NCBI GenBank assembly: GCA_002427885.1
Contig: DIZI01000022.1
Coordinates: forward strand, 62,001 to 126,000
DNA from: Paludibacter sp. UBA6032
Lineage (GTDB): Bacteria > Bacteroidota > Bacteroidia > Bacteroidales > Paludibacteraceae
DNA: 64,000 nucleotides
Reading direction: 5' to 3'
Numbering within the stretch: the first letter of the stretch is position 1; each line of letters begins with the position of its first letter. Below are positions 53,913-63,207 of this stretch, one piece after another. The notes beneath the pieces are model-generated. The model ran no database searches and had not been told where the DNA came from. It saw nothing but the letters and a program-made list of their open reading frames with translations. Position numbers and translations under genes: made by a program.

Positions 53913-54338
53913 ATGATTATTGCAGTAGATTTTGATGGTACAATTGTAACGCACGAATACCCCAAAATTGGACGTGAGATACCTTTTGCTATTGATTCGC
54001 TCAAGCGTTTGCAGCAAGATTATCAATATCAGATCGTTTTATGGACGGTGCGTGAAGGTGTGGAACTGGAAGAAGCCGTGGAATATTGCCGCAACCGTGG
54101 ATTGGAATTTTATGCCATAAACAATAATTATCCCGAGGAAACTTCCAAAGATGGACAACCGCGAAAACTAAAAGCCGACCTATTTATCGATGACAGAAAT
54201 CTGGGTGGTTTACCCGATTGGGGAATCATTTACCGGATGATAACTACAGGGACTTATTTTGATCCTGTTTCCGATGAAATTCATCCGGAGTATACAATTC
54301 CTAAAAAAGGATTCTTCGCGTCTCTTTTTGGTAAATAG
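53913..54338 (+). CDS. BT0820-type HAD phosphatase
   Basis: A 141-residue minimal HAD-superfamily protein with no cap domain. Motif I is VDFDGTIV (residues 4-11, catalytic Asp5 and Asp7), motif II VLWTVRE, motif III LKADLFIDDRNLGG with the metal aspartates. The small size and NNNYPEETSKDGQPRKLKADLFI are typical of the BT0820 family seen in Bacteroides, whose substrate is not established. It is third in a row of same-strand genes after recR; the acetyltransferase follows after 69 bases. Confidence 0.88.
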   Translation: MIIAVDFDGTIVTHEYPKIGREIPFAIDSLKRLQQDYQYQIVLWTVREGVELEEAVEYCRNRGLEFYAINNNYPEETSKDGQPRKLKADLFIDDRNLGGLPDWGIIYRMITTGTYFDPVSDEIHPEYTIPKKGFFASLFGK

Positions 54339-54407
54339 TCTGTATGCTGATAAAAATTGGAATAACCCAATTTTTAAATTGTAAATTATTAAATTGTAAT
54401 TTTCAAA

Positions 54408-54956
54408 GTGCTATTAGAAAACGATAAAATTCAACTTCGCGCTGTCGAACCGGAAGATCTGGATCGGTTGTATCTGTGGGAAAACAATTCGCATCTGTGG
54501 GATGTTGGAAACACACGCAATCCTTATTCCAGATTCATACTAAAACAATATATAAGTCAATCGGATCAGGATATTTATGAAAGCAAACAACTTCGTTTGA
54601 TGATAGTTTCTAAAGTTTCCGGCGAAACGGTTGGAACTGTTGATCTATTCGACTTCGATATTCACCATGGTCGTATTGCACTCGGATTATTTGTTGATGA
54701 AGCCTTTCAGGGAAATGGTTATGCAAAAGCAAGTCTCCGGCTGATAGAAGAATATGTATTTGATTATCTGAAAATTAATCAATTATACTGTCATATTGCC
54801 GAATCAAATACCGCGAGCCGTCACATGTTCGAACTGGAGAATTTCGAAAAAACAGGGCTTTTAAAAAACTGGATTAAAACGATGGATGGTTATGAGAATA
54901 TCATTTTGTTTCAACAATTCAGAACAGACTATCAAGCGAATAAGACTTCCAAATAA
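54408..54956 (+). CDS. GNAT family N-acetyltransferase, RimJ/RimL-like
   Basis: A 182-residue acetyltransferase starting with GTG at 54408 (MLLENDKIQLRAVEPEDLDRLY). The beginning LLENDKIQLRAVEPEDL is exactly the usual first strand and helix of RimJ/RimL-like proteins, so an upstream start is unneeded. The acetyl-CoA-binding region is VDEAFQGNGYAKASLRLIEEY, followed by LYCHIAESNTASRHMFELENF. Members acetylate ribosomal protein N termini, amino acids or antibiotics; the substrate here is unknown. Converges with the Sua5/YrdC gene, stops 4 bases apart. Confidence 0.87.
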   Translation: MLLENDKIQLRAVEPEDLDRLYLWENNSHLWDVGNTRNPYSRFILKQYISQSDQDIYESKQLRLMIVSKVSGETVGTVDLFDFDIHHGRIALGLFVDEAFQGNGYAKASLRLIEEYVFDYLKINQLYCHIAESNTASRHMFELENFEKTGLLKNWIKTMDGYENIILFQQFRTDYQANKTSK

Positions 54957-54960
54957 GATT

Positions 54961-55575
54961 TCAATAGATCAATACCCCTGCACCTTCACGTGTTATCTCT
55001 GGCTCATCTTCCGTACAATCAACAATAGTTGAATGCTTCATTCCACCAAAACCTCCATCGACCACTAAACTCACCTGATTTCCATATTTTTCTTCAATCA
55101 ATTCGGGGTCGGTAATATATTCAGTCGTTTTTTCGTCCGTAAATATTGAACTGGTCATCAATGGGTTCCCCAGTTCGCGCACAATTTCCAGCGCTATCGA
55201 ATTGTTTGGCATACGAATTCCAACCGTTTTTTTATTCTTGAAAAGTTTTGGAAGTTTACTACTGCCATTTAAAATGAAGGTAAATGGTCCGGGTAAATTT
55301 TTCTTCATCAACTTAAAAGATAAGTCATCCATTTTGGCATATTCACTTATCTGGCTCATTTCGTGACAGATAAATGAAAGATTTATTTTTTTCAAGTCCA
55401 TGTTTTTATTTTTAAGTTTTGCAATAAATTCAACTCCGGCCGAATTGAAAATATCACATCCAAAAGCATACACCGAGTCAGTGGGGAAAATAATAATTCC
55501 TCCCTTACGAACAATTTCTGCCACCCGACGAATCTCGACAGGATTAGGATTGGTATCGTAAATTTTGACTAACAT
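54961..55575 (-). CDS. Sua5/YciO/YrdC family, threonylcarbamoyl-AMP synthase-like
   Basis: A 204-residue protein of the YrdC fold. It has the IIIFPTDSVYAFGCDIFN region with the ATP-binding lysine and serine, NLSFICHEMSQIS, and GPFTFILNGSSKLPKLFKNKKTVGIRMPNN, then GNPLMTSSI. True TsaC2/Sua5 makes threonylcarbamoyl-adenylate for the t6A tRNA modification; the YciO group is a related protein of unclear role, and this sequence looks somewhat nearer YciO in its short C terminus. It has its own -7 box and lies beside the end of the polysaccharide cluster, unrelated to it. Confidence 0.85.
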   Translation of the reverse strand: MLVKIYDTNPNPVEIRRVAEIVRKGGIIIFPTDSVYAFGCDIFNSAGVEFIAKLKNKNMDLKKINLSFICHEMSQISEYAKMDDLSFKLMKKNLPGPFTFILNGSSKLPKLFKNKKTVGIRMPNNSIALEIVRELGNPLMTSSIFTDEKTTEYITDPELIEEKYGNQVSLVVDGGFGGMKHSTIVDCTEDEPEITREGAGVLIY

Positions 55576-55615
55576 GATGTTTATGGACTTTTAGGCATGG
55601 TTTCAAAAGAATATA

Positions 55616-55623
55616 CAAAAGTA
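55616..55623 (-). promoter_or_regulatory. putative -7 box of the Sua5/YrdC gene
   Basis: TACTTTTG on the minus strand, 40 bases upstream of the start codon, placed directly behind the polysaccharide cluster's terminator. The -33 position overlaps that terminator and has no TTTG. Confidence 0.45.
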
Positions 55624-55628
55624 CTAAA

Positions 55629-55658
55629 AAAATCCTGCAATGTCATCTGCAGGATTTT
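55629..55658 (-). terminator. terminator of the polysaccharide cluster
   Basis: Arms 55629-55639 and 55648-55658 are perfect 11-base complements with an 8-base loop, and a U-run on the minus strand (plus-strand A-run 55626-55632). It lies 53 bases after the last gene of the cluster. Confidence 0.85.
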
Positions 55659-55711
55659 AATATGAATAAAGAATGATTATTTCAATGAATAGTTAAATTC
55701 AAATTATTATT

Positions 55712-56302
55712 CTATTTTTTAGATATATGCCAAAATGTCAATATAATAATATGGAAATACTCTCTAATGCTTTTATTTTCAATATACTTCATATTCAATT
55801 GAATTTTATGAGGCATAATTTCTTCAATGTATATTTCTTCCGGGTTAACTGCCTGACCAAGAATAACGTCTTCATTAACATATTCTATTGAAGCATAGTC
55901 AGTAATACCCGGTCGTACATTTAATATTTTACTTTGTTCCTTTGTATATATTTCAACATACTTCCGGACTTCCGGGCGCGGACCCACTATACTCATATCA
56001 CCTTTAAGGACATTGAAAAGTTGGGGTAGTTCGTCTAATTTATGGTTACGAATAAATGATCCCATTTTTGTCAATCTGGGATCACATTTTCCAAGTGTAA
56101 TTAATCCTTTCTTATCTGAACCAATTGACATGGACCTAAATTTAATTAGCTTAAAATCAATACCATTTCTTCCAACTCTATTCTGAATAAAAAAGCCACC
56201 CCCGTCACTTTCTAAAATAATAAAGATATAAATTATCAAAAACAAGGGAAATAAAATCAGAATGCCTAAAAAGGAAAACACAAAATCAAATAATCGGATC
56301 AT
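55712..56302 (-). CDS. bacterial sugar transferase (initiating undecaprenyl-phosphate sugar-1-phosphate transferase)
   Basis: A 196-residue monotopic membrane enzyme of the PglC / WbaP C-terminal type, which transfers the first sugar-1-phosphate to undecaprenyl phosphate. The hydrophobic hairpin at 8-28 (FVFSFLGILILFPLFLIIYI) is followed by RVGRNGIDFKLIKFRSM, the catalytic RNHKLDELPQLFNVLKGD and MSIVGPRPE. It lacks the extra N-terminal membrane domain of WbaP, so it is the short form. Its start overlaps the stop of the aminotransferase gene by 4 bases. Last gene of the cluster before the terminator. The first sugar is unknown. Confidence 0.92.
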   Translation of the reverse strand: MIRLFDFVFSFLGILILFPLFLIIYIFIILESDGGGFFIQNRVGRNGIDFKLIKFRSMSIGSDKKGLITLGKCDPRLTKMGSFIRNHKLDELPQLFNVLKGDMSIVGPRPEVRKYVEIYTKEQSKILNVRPGITDYASIEYVNEDVILGQAVNPEEIYIEEIMPHKIQLNMKYIENKSIREYFHIIILTFWHISKK

Positions 56303-57516
56303 TTTTTCAGTACTACTTTTTCGTAAGAATCTATAACTGTTTTTATAACAAAATCAACTTCTTCATCCTTCATCTGAGAATAAATCGGTAATGATAATTC
56401 ACATGAGTAATTTTTTAAAGATAAAGGAAAATTATCCATACTGTAACCCATATCTTTAAAAAAACTCAACATAGGCAAAGGAATAAAATGTACATTTATT
56501 GCCACATCTTGTTTCGTCATATTTAAAATAATCTCATCCCGTTGATCTTCAGTAATAGATTTAAATCTTAATGCATAAATATGGTAAGATGATTCTTTAA
56601 AAGATGATTTCTGAGGTGGTAGAATTGCCCAATCAAATAATGAAAAAGATTGTTGATAACGTTCTGATATGCTTTTCCTAAGCTGCAATAAATTGTGATA
56701 TTGACGTATTTGGGCTAATCCTATCGCCGCATTTACATCAGGAAGATTAATTTTCATTCCAAATCCAATCACATCATATCTCCAACTTCCAGATTTTGAT
56801 TTTGAAAAAGCATCCTTAGTTTGACAATTTAGTGACATCATCCTTAATTCTTTGTATAATTCCAAATTATCAAAAGGTTTGGGTAAATTTAAGCATATTG
56901 CACCTCCTTCTGCAGTTGTAATATTCTTTACCGCATGTAATGAAAAGATAGTTACATCAACTTCAGTTCCAATATTCTTCCCATTATATTTAGCCCCCAG
57001 AGAATGTGCTGCATCACTCAATAATAATATTCGACCTAATTGTGTTTGAACTTTTGAAGTTGGAACAAATAATTCTAATACTTCCTTTTGGGTAACAAGT
57101 TCAACTAACTCATTGTAATCACATGGCCACCCTGCAATATCGACAGAAATTATGGCCTTTGTTTTGGGAGTAATTGCTTTTTTAATAGCTTCCAATGAGA
57201 TATTAAAATCATCTGAAATGTCTACCATTACCGGAACAGCTCCTACGTTCAAAACAGCTAATGCCGTAGCACAATAAGTATATGCAGGGACTATTACTTC
57301 ATCACCTGATTTTAATCCCAGCCAGCGAAGCATCATAATGGCGCCTGAAGTCCATGAATTCACACATAAAACAGCATGTGAATTCGTAAAACTGCATATC
57401 TCATTTTCCAATGCTTTTACTTTAGGACCTGTAGTAATCCAGCCTGAATTTAATGTATCCACTACTTCTTCAATAACTGCGTCGTCGATATATGGTGGGG
57501 AAAAGCTTATTTTCAT
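56299..57516 (-). CDS. DegT/DnrJ/EryC1/StrS family sugar aminotransferase
   Basis: A 405-residue PLP enzyme that converts a keto-sugar nucleotide to an amino sugar. The Schiff-base lysine is Lys197 in SLHAVKNITTAEGG; NSWTSGAIMMLRWLG and GDEVIVPAYTYCATA form the cofactor pocket, and LLSDAAHSLGAKYNG the conserved aspartate. It makes a 4-amino or 3-amino sugar, which fits a polysaccharide cluster. The partner dehydratase or epimerase is not in the window. Its start is 3 bases after the glycosyltransferase gene and its end overlaps the sugar transferase. Confidence 0.92.
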   Translation of the reverse strand: MKISFSPPYIDDAVIEEVVDTLNSGWITTGPKVKALENEICSFTNSHAVLCVNSWTSGAIMMLRWLGLKSGDEVIVPAYTYCATALAVLNVGAVPVMVDISDDFNISLEAIKKAITPKTKAIISVDIAGWPCDYNELVELVTQKEVLELFVPTSKVQTQLGRILLLSDAAHSLGAKYNGKNIGTEVDVTIFSLHAVKNITTAEGGAICLNLPKPFDNLELYKELRMMSLNCQTKDAFSKSKSGSWRYDVIGFGMKINLPDVNAAIGLAQIRQYHNLLQLRKSISERYQQSFSLFDWAILPPQKSSFKESSYHIYALRFKSITEDQRDEIILNMTKQDVAINVHFIPLPMLSFFKDMGYSMDNFPLSLKNYSCELSLPIYSQMKDEEVDFVIKTVIDSYEKVVLKK

Positions 57517-57519
57517 TAT

Positions 57520-58542
57520 TTATCGGTTAATGTGAACGGTGATTTTTTCCTTAAAAATTATTTTATATATTCCAATTAAATATCCAAAACCATAGCTAAT
57601 GTGAATGACTATAAAGATTAATGGTATAAAGATAATCAATTTCCAATCATTTTCTTTAAAAGCCGACTTAATTGAAAAAAAAGATGCCAATATGAAATAA
57701 ATTCCTATTATAAATAAGTATACTAAAAACAATAATTTCGAGAATATTGAAGCAATGGCCCCTACAATTAAGCCCAATACAAAAACGACCGGAAAAAATT
57801 GCCGTATTGTTGCCGGCGCCCCTAATTTCTTATTAACCAATGGTTTAAATAGTCCATATTGATAAAACATTTTTGACATCTTTTGAATACTATCACGTGC
57901 TATATAATTAATAACCAAATGTGGTATTAAAAATATTTTACCTCCATTTTTAATTAGTCTTCCATTAAACTCGTCATCCTGATTACGAGTTAACTCTTCG
58001 TCAAAGTAGCCAATTTTTTCAAATATCTCTTTACGATAACATCCAAAAGGTACAGTATCTGTTTCCATTATTTCTGATGCACCAACCTTGTGTTTGGAAT
58101 TTCCAACTCCGAATTTATGACTCGAACCTAAAGCAATAGCTCTACAGATTGAATTATCCTTCGCAGGCAAAGTATTCCAAACAGCACCAACATTGTCAGC
58201 ATTTAATTCATATAGATATTTTACGAGTGTTGAAATATAATTTTGGGGATATACACAATGACCATCAAGACGAATTATCACATCTCCTTTCGATGCCTTT
58301 ATTCCTAAATTCAACCCGTAAGGTACAACTTTAAATGGATTAATTATCAATTTAATAAAAGAATATGATTGAATATATACTTCTATTTTATCAAGAGTAT
58401 TATCAGTACTCATGCCATCTACAAGAATTATCTCACACAATTCTCGGGGATAGTCCTGACTTAATATTGAGTCAATACATCTTTCAATAAATTCTTCTTC
58501 ATTAAAAATTGGGCATATTATTGAAATTTGAACTTTAGTCAT
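57520..58542 (-). CDS. family 2 glycosyltransferase with C-terminal membrane segments
   Basis: A 340-residue glycosyltransferase. The GT-A domain (about 5-225) begins QISIICPIFNEEEFIERCI, has the ILVDGMSTDNT nucleotide-sugar loop, the RLDGHCVYP metal-binding region and the EELTRNQDDEFNGRLIKNGG acceptor-side motif with the catalytic aspartate. Three hydrophobic segments (about 250-335) follow, as in ExoA of succinoglycan synthesis. Sugar specificity cannot be told. The gene lies 65 bases after the next GT gene and 3 bases before the aminotransferase gene. Confidence 0.9.
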   Translation of the reverse strand: MTKVQISIICPIFNEEEFIERCIDSILSQDYPRELCEIILVDGMSTDNTLDKIEVYIQSYSFIKLIINPFKVVPYGLNLGIKASKGDVIIRLDGHCVYPQNYISTLVKYLYELNADNVGAVWNTLPAKDNSICRAIALGSSHKFGVGNSKHKVGASEIMETDTVPFGCYRKEIFEKIGYFDEELTRNQDDEFNGRLIKNGGKIFLIPHLVINYIARDSIQKMSKMFYQYGLFKPLVNKKLGAPATIRQFFPVVFVLGLIVGAIASIFSKLLFLVYLFIIGIYFILASFFSIKSAFKENDWKLIIFIPLIFIVIHISYGFGYLIGIYKIIFKEKITVHINR

Positions 58543-58607
58543 ATATTATTTTAACTGAACGTGTTAAATATAAAAAATAAGTAATCCACTATTTGAACAA
58601 CAATAAT

Positions 58608-59447
58608 TTAACAAATATCTTTGAATAATTTAAATGCAGCTTGCTCGTATTTATATACAACTTTTGAATGTATATTTTTCATTGTAGAATGTTCATCATG
58701 CATCACTTTCAAATTATTAACATACATTATTTTTCCTTTTGTATCACGAATTTGTTTTGCAAAAAGAAATTCTTCACCCATCAAAAAACTAGAATTATCT
58801 AACAAATAATTATTTCTAAAGTAAGATTTTGTAAGAATATAACAAGCTCCATGGCCTGCAAAAATAATTTGAGATTGATTAAAATCGGTTTTATCCTTAT
58901 TCGATTTTCCAATACTTAACAAATCGGCAATTAAATACATTAGCCTGGCAACAAAGTAATTAGAATATAATATATAATATAAAAGTTTTCGAATTTTACT
59001 AGTTCTATTTATTGAGTATGGATTTTGATGCACTCCGTTAGTTTTAATAATATTAGGAGCTAAAACAAAAATGTCATTTGTAATCTTAATATTTGCCAGG
59101 GTTTTAAAATATTCTGCTTCAAAAATTAAGTCATTATTGCCAATAGTAACATAATCAAAAGTATGAATATCATTTTTAAGAGATTCAAGTCCTATATTTA
59201 ATGCTCCAAAATAACCTAAATTTTTCAATTCAAAAATAAAAGTTACTTGAGATTTTTTTTCTTGATTTTTTAATTTCCAATCTTTTAGTTTTTCTTTCTC
59301 TGTATCTTCTGAATTATTGTCAATAACTATAATTTTAGAGTTTTCATTGTTTGATAATATCGAGTTAATACAATTAATCGTCAATTCGGAATTATTATAG
59401 TTGACGTGCAAAAATGCAAAATGAAAACTTCTTATATTAACAATCAT
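58608..59447 (-). CDS. family 2 glycosyltransferase
   Basis: A 279-residue GT-A-fold enzyme, rhamnosyltransferase-like. Features: FLHVNYNNSELTINCINSIL, IIVIDNNSEDTEKEKL, NLGYFGALNIGLESL, YVTIGNNDLIFE (in place of a classic DXD) and a later GHGACYILTKSYF. There are no membrane segments except a weak one near 160-175. Very AT-rich. It probably adds one sugar of the repeat unit on the cytoplasmic face. It is separated from Wzx by 35 bases. Confidence 0.88.
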   Translation of the reverse strand: MIVNIRSFHFAFLHVNYNNSELTINCINSILSNNENSKIIVIDNNSEDTEKEKLKDWKLKNQEKKSQVTFIFELKNLGYFGALNIGLESLKNDIHTFDYVTIGNNDLIFEAEYFKTLANIKITNDIFVLAPNIIKTNGVHQNPYSINRTSKIRKLLYYILYSNYFVARLMYLIADLLSIGKSNKDKTDFNQSQIIFAGHGACYILTKSYFRNNYLLDNSSFLMGEEFLFAKQIRDTKGKIMYVNNLKVMHDEHSTMKNIHSKVVYKYEQAAFKLFKDIC

Positions 59448-59482
59448 ATTTTAATCTAAATTTCGAAAGTTGTTTATAGAAT

Positions 59483-60784
59483 CTATTGAATTGCATTTTT
59501 GTTAGACATTACTCTATGATAAAATAAATACCACGAAAGTACTGATAAAATTGCCAATATAAAATTTGATATCAGGAAAGAATAGCTTAATTCAATAATT
59601 GAAGTTGATTTATAAAACATTAGTATCATTAACAAAAAACTAATACCGAGGTTTATTGTATTAAAAGGTATTTTACTAACGGCATCTAACGGATTGCGTA
59701 GTAGTAAATATAAAGCCTGAGGTAACACGGACCATATTATTACTTTAATCATTACTGCAGACGCTAGATAATCACTATTAAAAAGTAGTTTTATCAAAAA
59801 ATCCATATAAATAAAAACAAATAAACAGACAAAAATCGAAATGAAAGTATACACAATCAACAAATTATTTACTGCTTTTTTAATTTTAAAATGATTTTCG
59901 GTAGCAATATTTTCACTTACATAAGGTAAAAGTACCATGCCCAAAAAGCTAAAAAATGGAGTAATCATGTTTGAAATCATTATTCCTACTGAAAAAAATG
60001 CTGTATCACGAATGCCATATTTTGAATTAGAAAAAATTAAAGGAAAAGCATAAAATGAAAACAATACAAAATCTCCAATAGTACGAGTAAAACCATATGG
60101 TACTAATTCTTTAAAAGATAATCGTAATTGATTTTTTTTTACATTATTAAAAAAGTCTGAAAAAATATACCTAGCATCTTTGATTAATGCAATAAAAGTG
60201 AATAATAAAGTTGATATACTCCAAATAATTAGTAAACTAAAAAGATGTTTTTGTTCAAAAAAACAACTAAGCAATATCAAAATCTGAATAAATATTTGCG
60301 ATAAATTGTATTTAATAAAATTTCCCTGCCCCCTGTAAAATGAAAAAAGAAAGCTACTTGCACAAATTGAGAACGAATATAAAATTGTAGCATAAAATAA
60401 CTCATTATTTTGTTTTACACCAATAATTATCATCTCGGACTCACGATAAAAAACAATAAACAGTATAAAAATAAAAAGACTGAGAACCAAAACAATTAAA
60501 AATGATCCAACCAATATTGCATTTGCTCGAGCTACTTCATTTTTTGCACGGTAAAAGGCTAAAAACCTCGGTAAAGCTATACCCATACCTCCAAGCATAA
60601 CCATTGCAATAACTGCACTATTTTTCTTAATTATACTATATTGACCATAACCCTCAACTCCTAAACTATTACTTAAAATTTTATTGACAACAAAAAAAGT
60701 TAACATAATCATCAATTGAGAAAAAAATGTAACTATCACATCTTTACCTATTTTTGATTTAATTATTGTAAAGTCAATACTCAT
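59483..60784 (-). CDS. polysaccharide flippase, Wzx type
   Basis: A 433-residue membrane protein with 12 or so hydrophobic segments of the oligosaccharide flippase family, which turns the lipid-linked repeat unit to the outer face of the inner membrane. The N-terminal FFSQLMIMLTFFVVNKILS, then GYGQYSIIKK and GMGIALPRFLAFYR, and the mid-protein SFKELVPYGFTRTIGDF are typical in type. The gene overlaps the polymerase gene by 11 bases. Strongly AT-rich, as are its neighbours. Confidence 0.88.
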   Translation of the reverse strand: MSIDFTIIKSKIGKDVIVTFFSQLMIMLTFFVVNKILSNSLGVEGYGQYSIIKKNSAVIAMVMLGGMGIALPRFLAFYRAKNEVARANAILVGSFLIVLVLSLFIFILFIVFYRESEMIIIGVKQNNELFYATILYSFSICASSFLFSFYRGQGNFIKYNLSQIFIQILILLSCFFEQKHLFSLLIIWSISTLLFTFIALIKDARYIFSDFFNNVKKNQLRLSFKELVPYGFTRTIGDFVLFSFYAFPLIFSNSKYGIRDTAFFSVGIMISNMITPFFSFLGMVLLPYVSENIATENHFKIKKAVNNLLIVYTFISIFVCLFVFIYMDFLIKLLFNSDYLASAVMIKVIIWSVLPQALYLLLRNPLDAVSKIPFNTINLGISFLLMILMFYKSTSIIELSYSFLISNFILAILSVLSWYLFYHRVMSNKNAIQ

Positions 60785-62054
60785 CTTTAGTTAATGGTTT
60801 ATATGATAATTTCAATAATAAATAAAACAATATAAATACAACAATGTAGCTTGTATAAGCCCAAACTGAAGTCGCAAATGAATAAAAAATAAAGAATAGA
60901 AAAGCAGAATGAATTACTTTCCATGCTATTGTATTCGGATTATTTTTAATTTTCAAAAATGAAAAGCCCGAGAATAGTCCAAATAATCCAAAAAAGATAA
61001 AACTGCCAAAAAATCCAAAGTCTTCAATTAAAAATCTAAAAGCAGTATAAACATTGGTAACCATTTCGCCACTAACATTGCCATTGCCATATGAAAAAAA
61101 CTCAGTAAATACTCCTTGTTCTCTACTTGCTAATCCTAAATAATTTGAAATACCATAAAAAGTTTTTAATTCAAAAGGATAATAAGAATTCCAACCGGTT
61201 AAAATCCAATCATCAAAAGCAACAAGATGTCCAAAACCGTAATTGACAAATCTATAGGAAATAAAACTTATTGTATCGGAATTAATTTCGTTTGTTCTGA
61301 GTAGCATTGAGAAAAATAACAATCCAAGAAATACAAGAATAATTAAAGTTGAGATTAGGATTACTTTAGTATTAAATCTTGGTAACTGCTTATCAGTTGA
61401 ATACATAGCAACTATTTTTCCTGTTAACCAAAGAAAAACACTGGCAATAAATCCTGCTTTCATTGACTGCGATAGCGCAACAACCAAAGCCGGTACAAAT
61501 GCTATATAGAAAAATGTTTGTTTTTTCTTATCAAAAAATGTAGAAATGTATCCGGCATAAAGTGGAGCTAAATATACAAAGACTAATAAAAGTTGATCTA
61601 AAATTGTAAATTCTTCAGCTCCGGAATAGCGGTCTGCTGCTATTGTATTATTCATTTCAAGAAGTTGATTAATACTCAAAAAATCCTGAATGCTAAATCC
61701 ATAATGAGTCAATTGATAAAAAGGGTAAACAAATGCTAAAATAATAACTAAAACAAATATTAATCTTGACCGTTTCTCATTAAATTCAATTCTATTGTTA
61801 GTAAAACCCGAACTAGTTGCTATAGCTTTACCGATATTTGAAGTATACAACATTATTGCAATACTTACAAGAATATATAAAAATGCTAATCCATGAAAAT
61901 CATATACATTAAAAAAAAATATAGGAATAAGTATTAGTTGAATTAACCAATATAAAGAGAAGATCTTTGCAGGTTCAAGAATACTTCTTTTTCTGATAAG
62001 AAAAAGAAGTATTAAAGAAATAAAAATAGTAATAAGTATTATAAGTATCATCAA
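60774..62054 (-). CDS. polysaccharide polymerase, Wzy type
   Basis: A 426-residue membrane protein with about 11 or 12 hydrophobic segments and a larger loop near residues 225-310, which is the general plan of Wzy and O-antigen polymerases that join repeat units. Sequence identity within this family is very low, so the call rests on topology and on its position next to Wzx. It overlaps the Wzx gene by 11 bases, so the pair is coupled. Preceded by 413 bases without a gene. Confidence 0.75.
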   Translation of the reverse strand: MMILIILITIFISLILLFLIRKRSILEPAKIFSLYWLIQLILIPIFFFNVYDFHGLAFLYILVSIAIMLYTSNIGKAIATSSGFTNNRIEFNEKRSRLIFVLVIILAFVYPFYQLTHYGFSIQDFLSINQLLEMNNTIAADRYSGAEEFTILDQLLLVFVYLAPLYAGYISTFFDKKKQTFFYIAFVPALVVALSQSMKAGFIASVFLWLTGKIVAMYSTDKQLPRFNTKVILISTLIILVFLGLLFFSMLLRTNEINSDTISFISYRFVNYGFGHLVAFDDWILTGWNSYYPFELKTFYGISNYLGLASREQGVFTEFFSYGNGNVSGEMVTNVYTAFRFLIEDFGFFGSFIFFGLFGLFSGFSFLKIKNNPNTIAWKVIHSAFLFFIFYSFATSVWAYTSYIVVFILFYLLLKLSYKPLTKDEY

Positions 62055-62467
62055 ATCAAATTAAACCTTTATATTTATCAAATGAGAATAATATTTTAAA
62101 AAAGTATTTAATATTAAGTGAAAAACAAGGCTTATTACCTTTGTAATACCGAATAAATCATTATAAAAAAAATACAAATATTTATCTCATAAAAATACAA
62201 ACCATTATTCTGTATTTTAATATAATATTGTTTTTATAAGTTCGTTTATTTTTGAACCAAAATCCGTAATAAGACTCAGGAATAAACTTTTCATTGAAAA
62301 TATTACCTTTACAAAATATATTTAACATTCAATTCTAGAACACCCTTTTAGAAGTGTATCTGTAAATTTATAAATAATTGATAATTAAAAGAAACAATAT
62401 TAGCACTTATAAACTTCAGTATTGTAAAAAATTACAGTTTGTCATATTTATTCATTAACATTTTAGT
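62055..62467. other. 413-base AT-rich gap inside the polysaccharide cluster
   Basis: No gene, repeat or clear promoter for the minus strand was found. TAnnTTTG-like matches on the plus strand (such as at 62137) face no gene. It may be a remnant of gene shuffling within the cluster or the site of an unseen promoter. Confidence 0.45.
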
Positions 62468-63148
62468 TTATTTCTCAATTACTCCAATTATATGTGTTCT
62501 TAAAAATGGGAAAATATTGAATAAAGGATAAAATTTTCTAACTCTTCTACCAATTGGAGGGGCTAATGTCGTTTTGTAAAATTGAATCCTTTTATGATTT
62601 TTAAATAGTTTAATAATTTCATTCTTTTTTACTCCTTTTACATCGTTGTTTTGTGGATTGTCAAATATAAAATCATACCATAAGATTATACCACCTGGTT
62701 TTAATAATTGCCACATTTTATTTGCTAATTTCACTTTGAAATCATAATCTAAAATAGAAGTAAAAACTGTTGATTGAAAAACAATATCAAACGAAGAATT
62801 TAAATTTTCATCAATTTCACATGCATCACCTTTCAATGTATTAATTTCCGGAAATAAATCATTCAATAATTTATACCTATCACTTAGCAGTTCATTGGCA
62901 TATATATTTTCATTTTTGAGCCCCAACTTCTTAAATAAAAATAAATTAATTCCAGTACCAGCTCCAATTTCCAAAATTTTTAAAGAATCAAGAGAATCAT
63001 ATCTACTTTTGATTATTTCAATATATTTTAGTTCCCTTTCAGATTGAGCAAAATGATTGAAATAAAAGTTCTTAGAATTATTATCAACAACACTTTTCTC
63101 TTTTCTTCTCTCATATCTTTCAATTACATTCTGTGTCTCGCTTTTCAT
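62468..63148 (-). CDS. class I SAM-dependent methyltransferase of the polysaccharide cluster
   Basis: A 226-residue methyltransferase. Motif I is LKILEIGAGTGINLFLFKK, followed by LKGDACEID, SSFDIVFQSTVFTS, and PGGIILWYDF. The C-terminal FLRTHIIGVIEK is typical of sugar or small-acceptor methyltransferases. In this context it probably methylates a sugar or caps the chain, which can set polysaccharide length; that is inference. AT-rich like its neighbours. It lies 59 bases after the Wzz-like gene. Confidence 0.85.
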   Translation of the reverse strand: MKSETQNVIERYERRKEKSVVDNNSKNFYFNHFAQSERELKYIEIIKSRYDSLDSLKILEIGAGTGINLFLFKKLGLKNENIYANELLSDRYKLLNDLFPEINTLKGDACEIDENLNSSFDIVFQSTVFTSILDYDFKVKLANKMWQLLKPGGIILWYDFIFDNPQNNDVKGVKKNEIIKLFKNHKRIQFYKTTLAPPIGRRVRKFYPLFNIFPFLRTHIIGVIEK

Positions 63149-63207
63149 GTTTCTAAGTTTCTAATTATTTACAAAATAAAGCAACTCTTAATTTAAGTTA
63201 ATTTGAC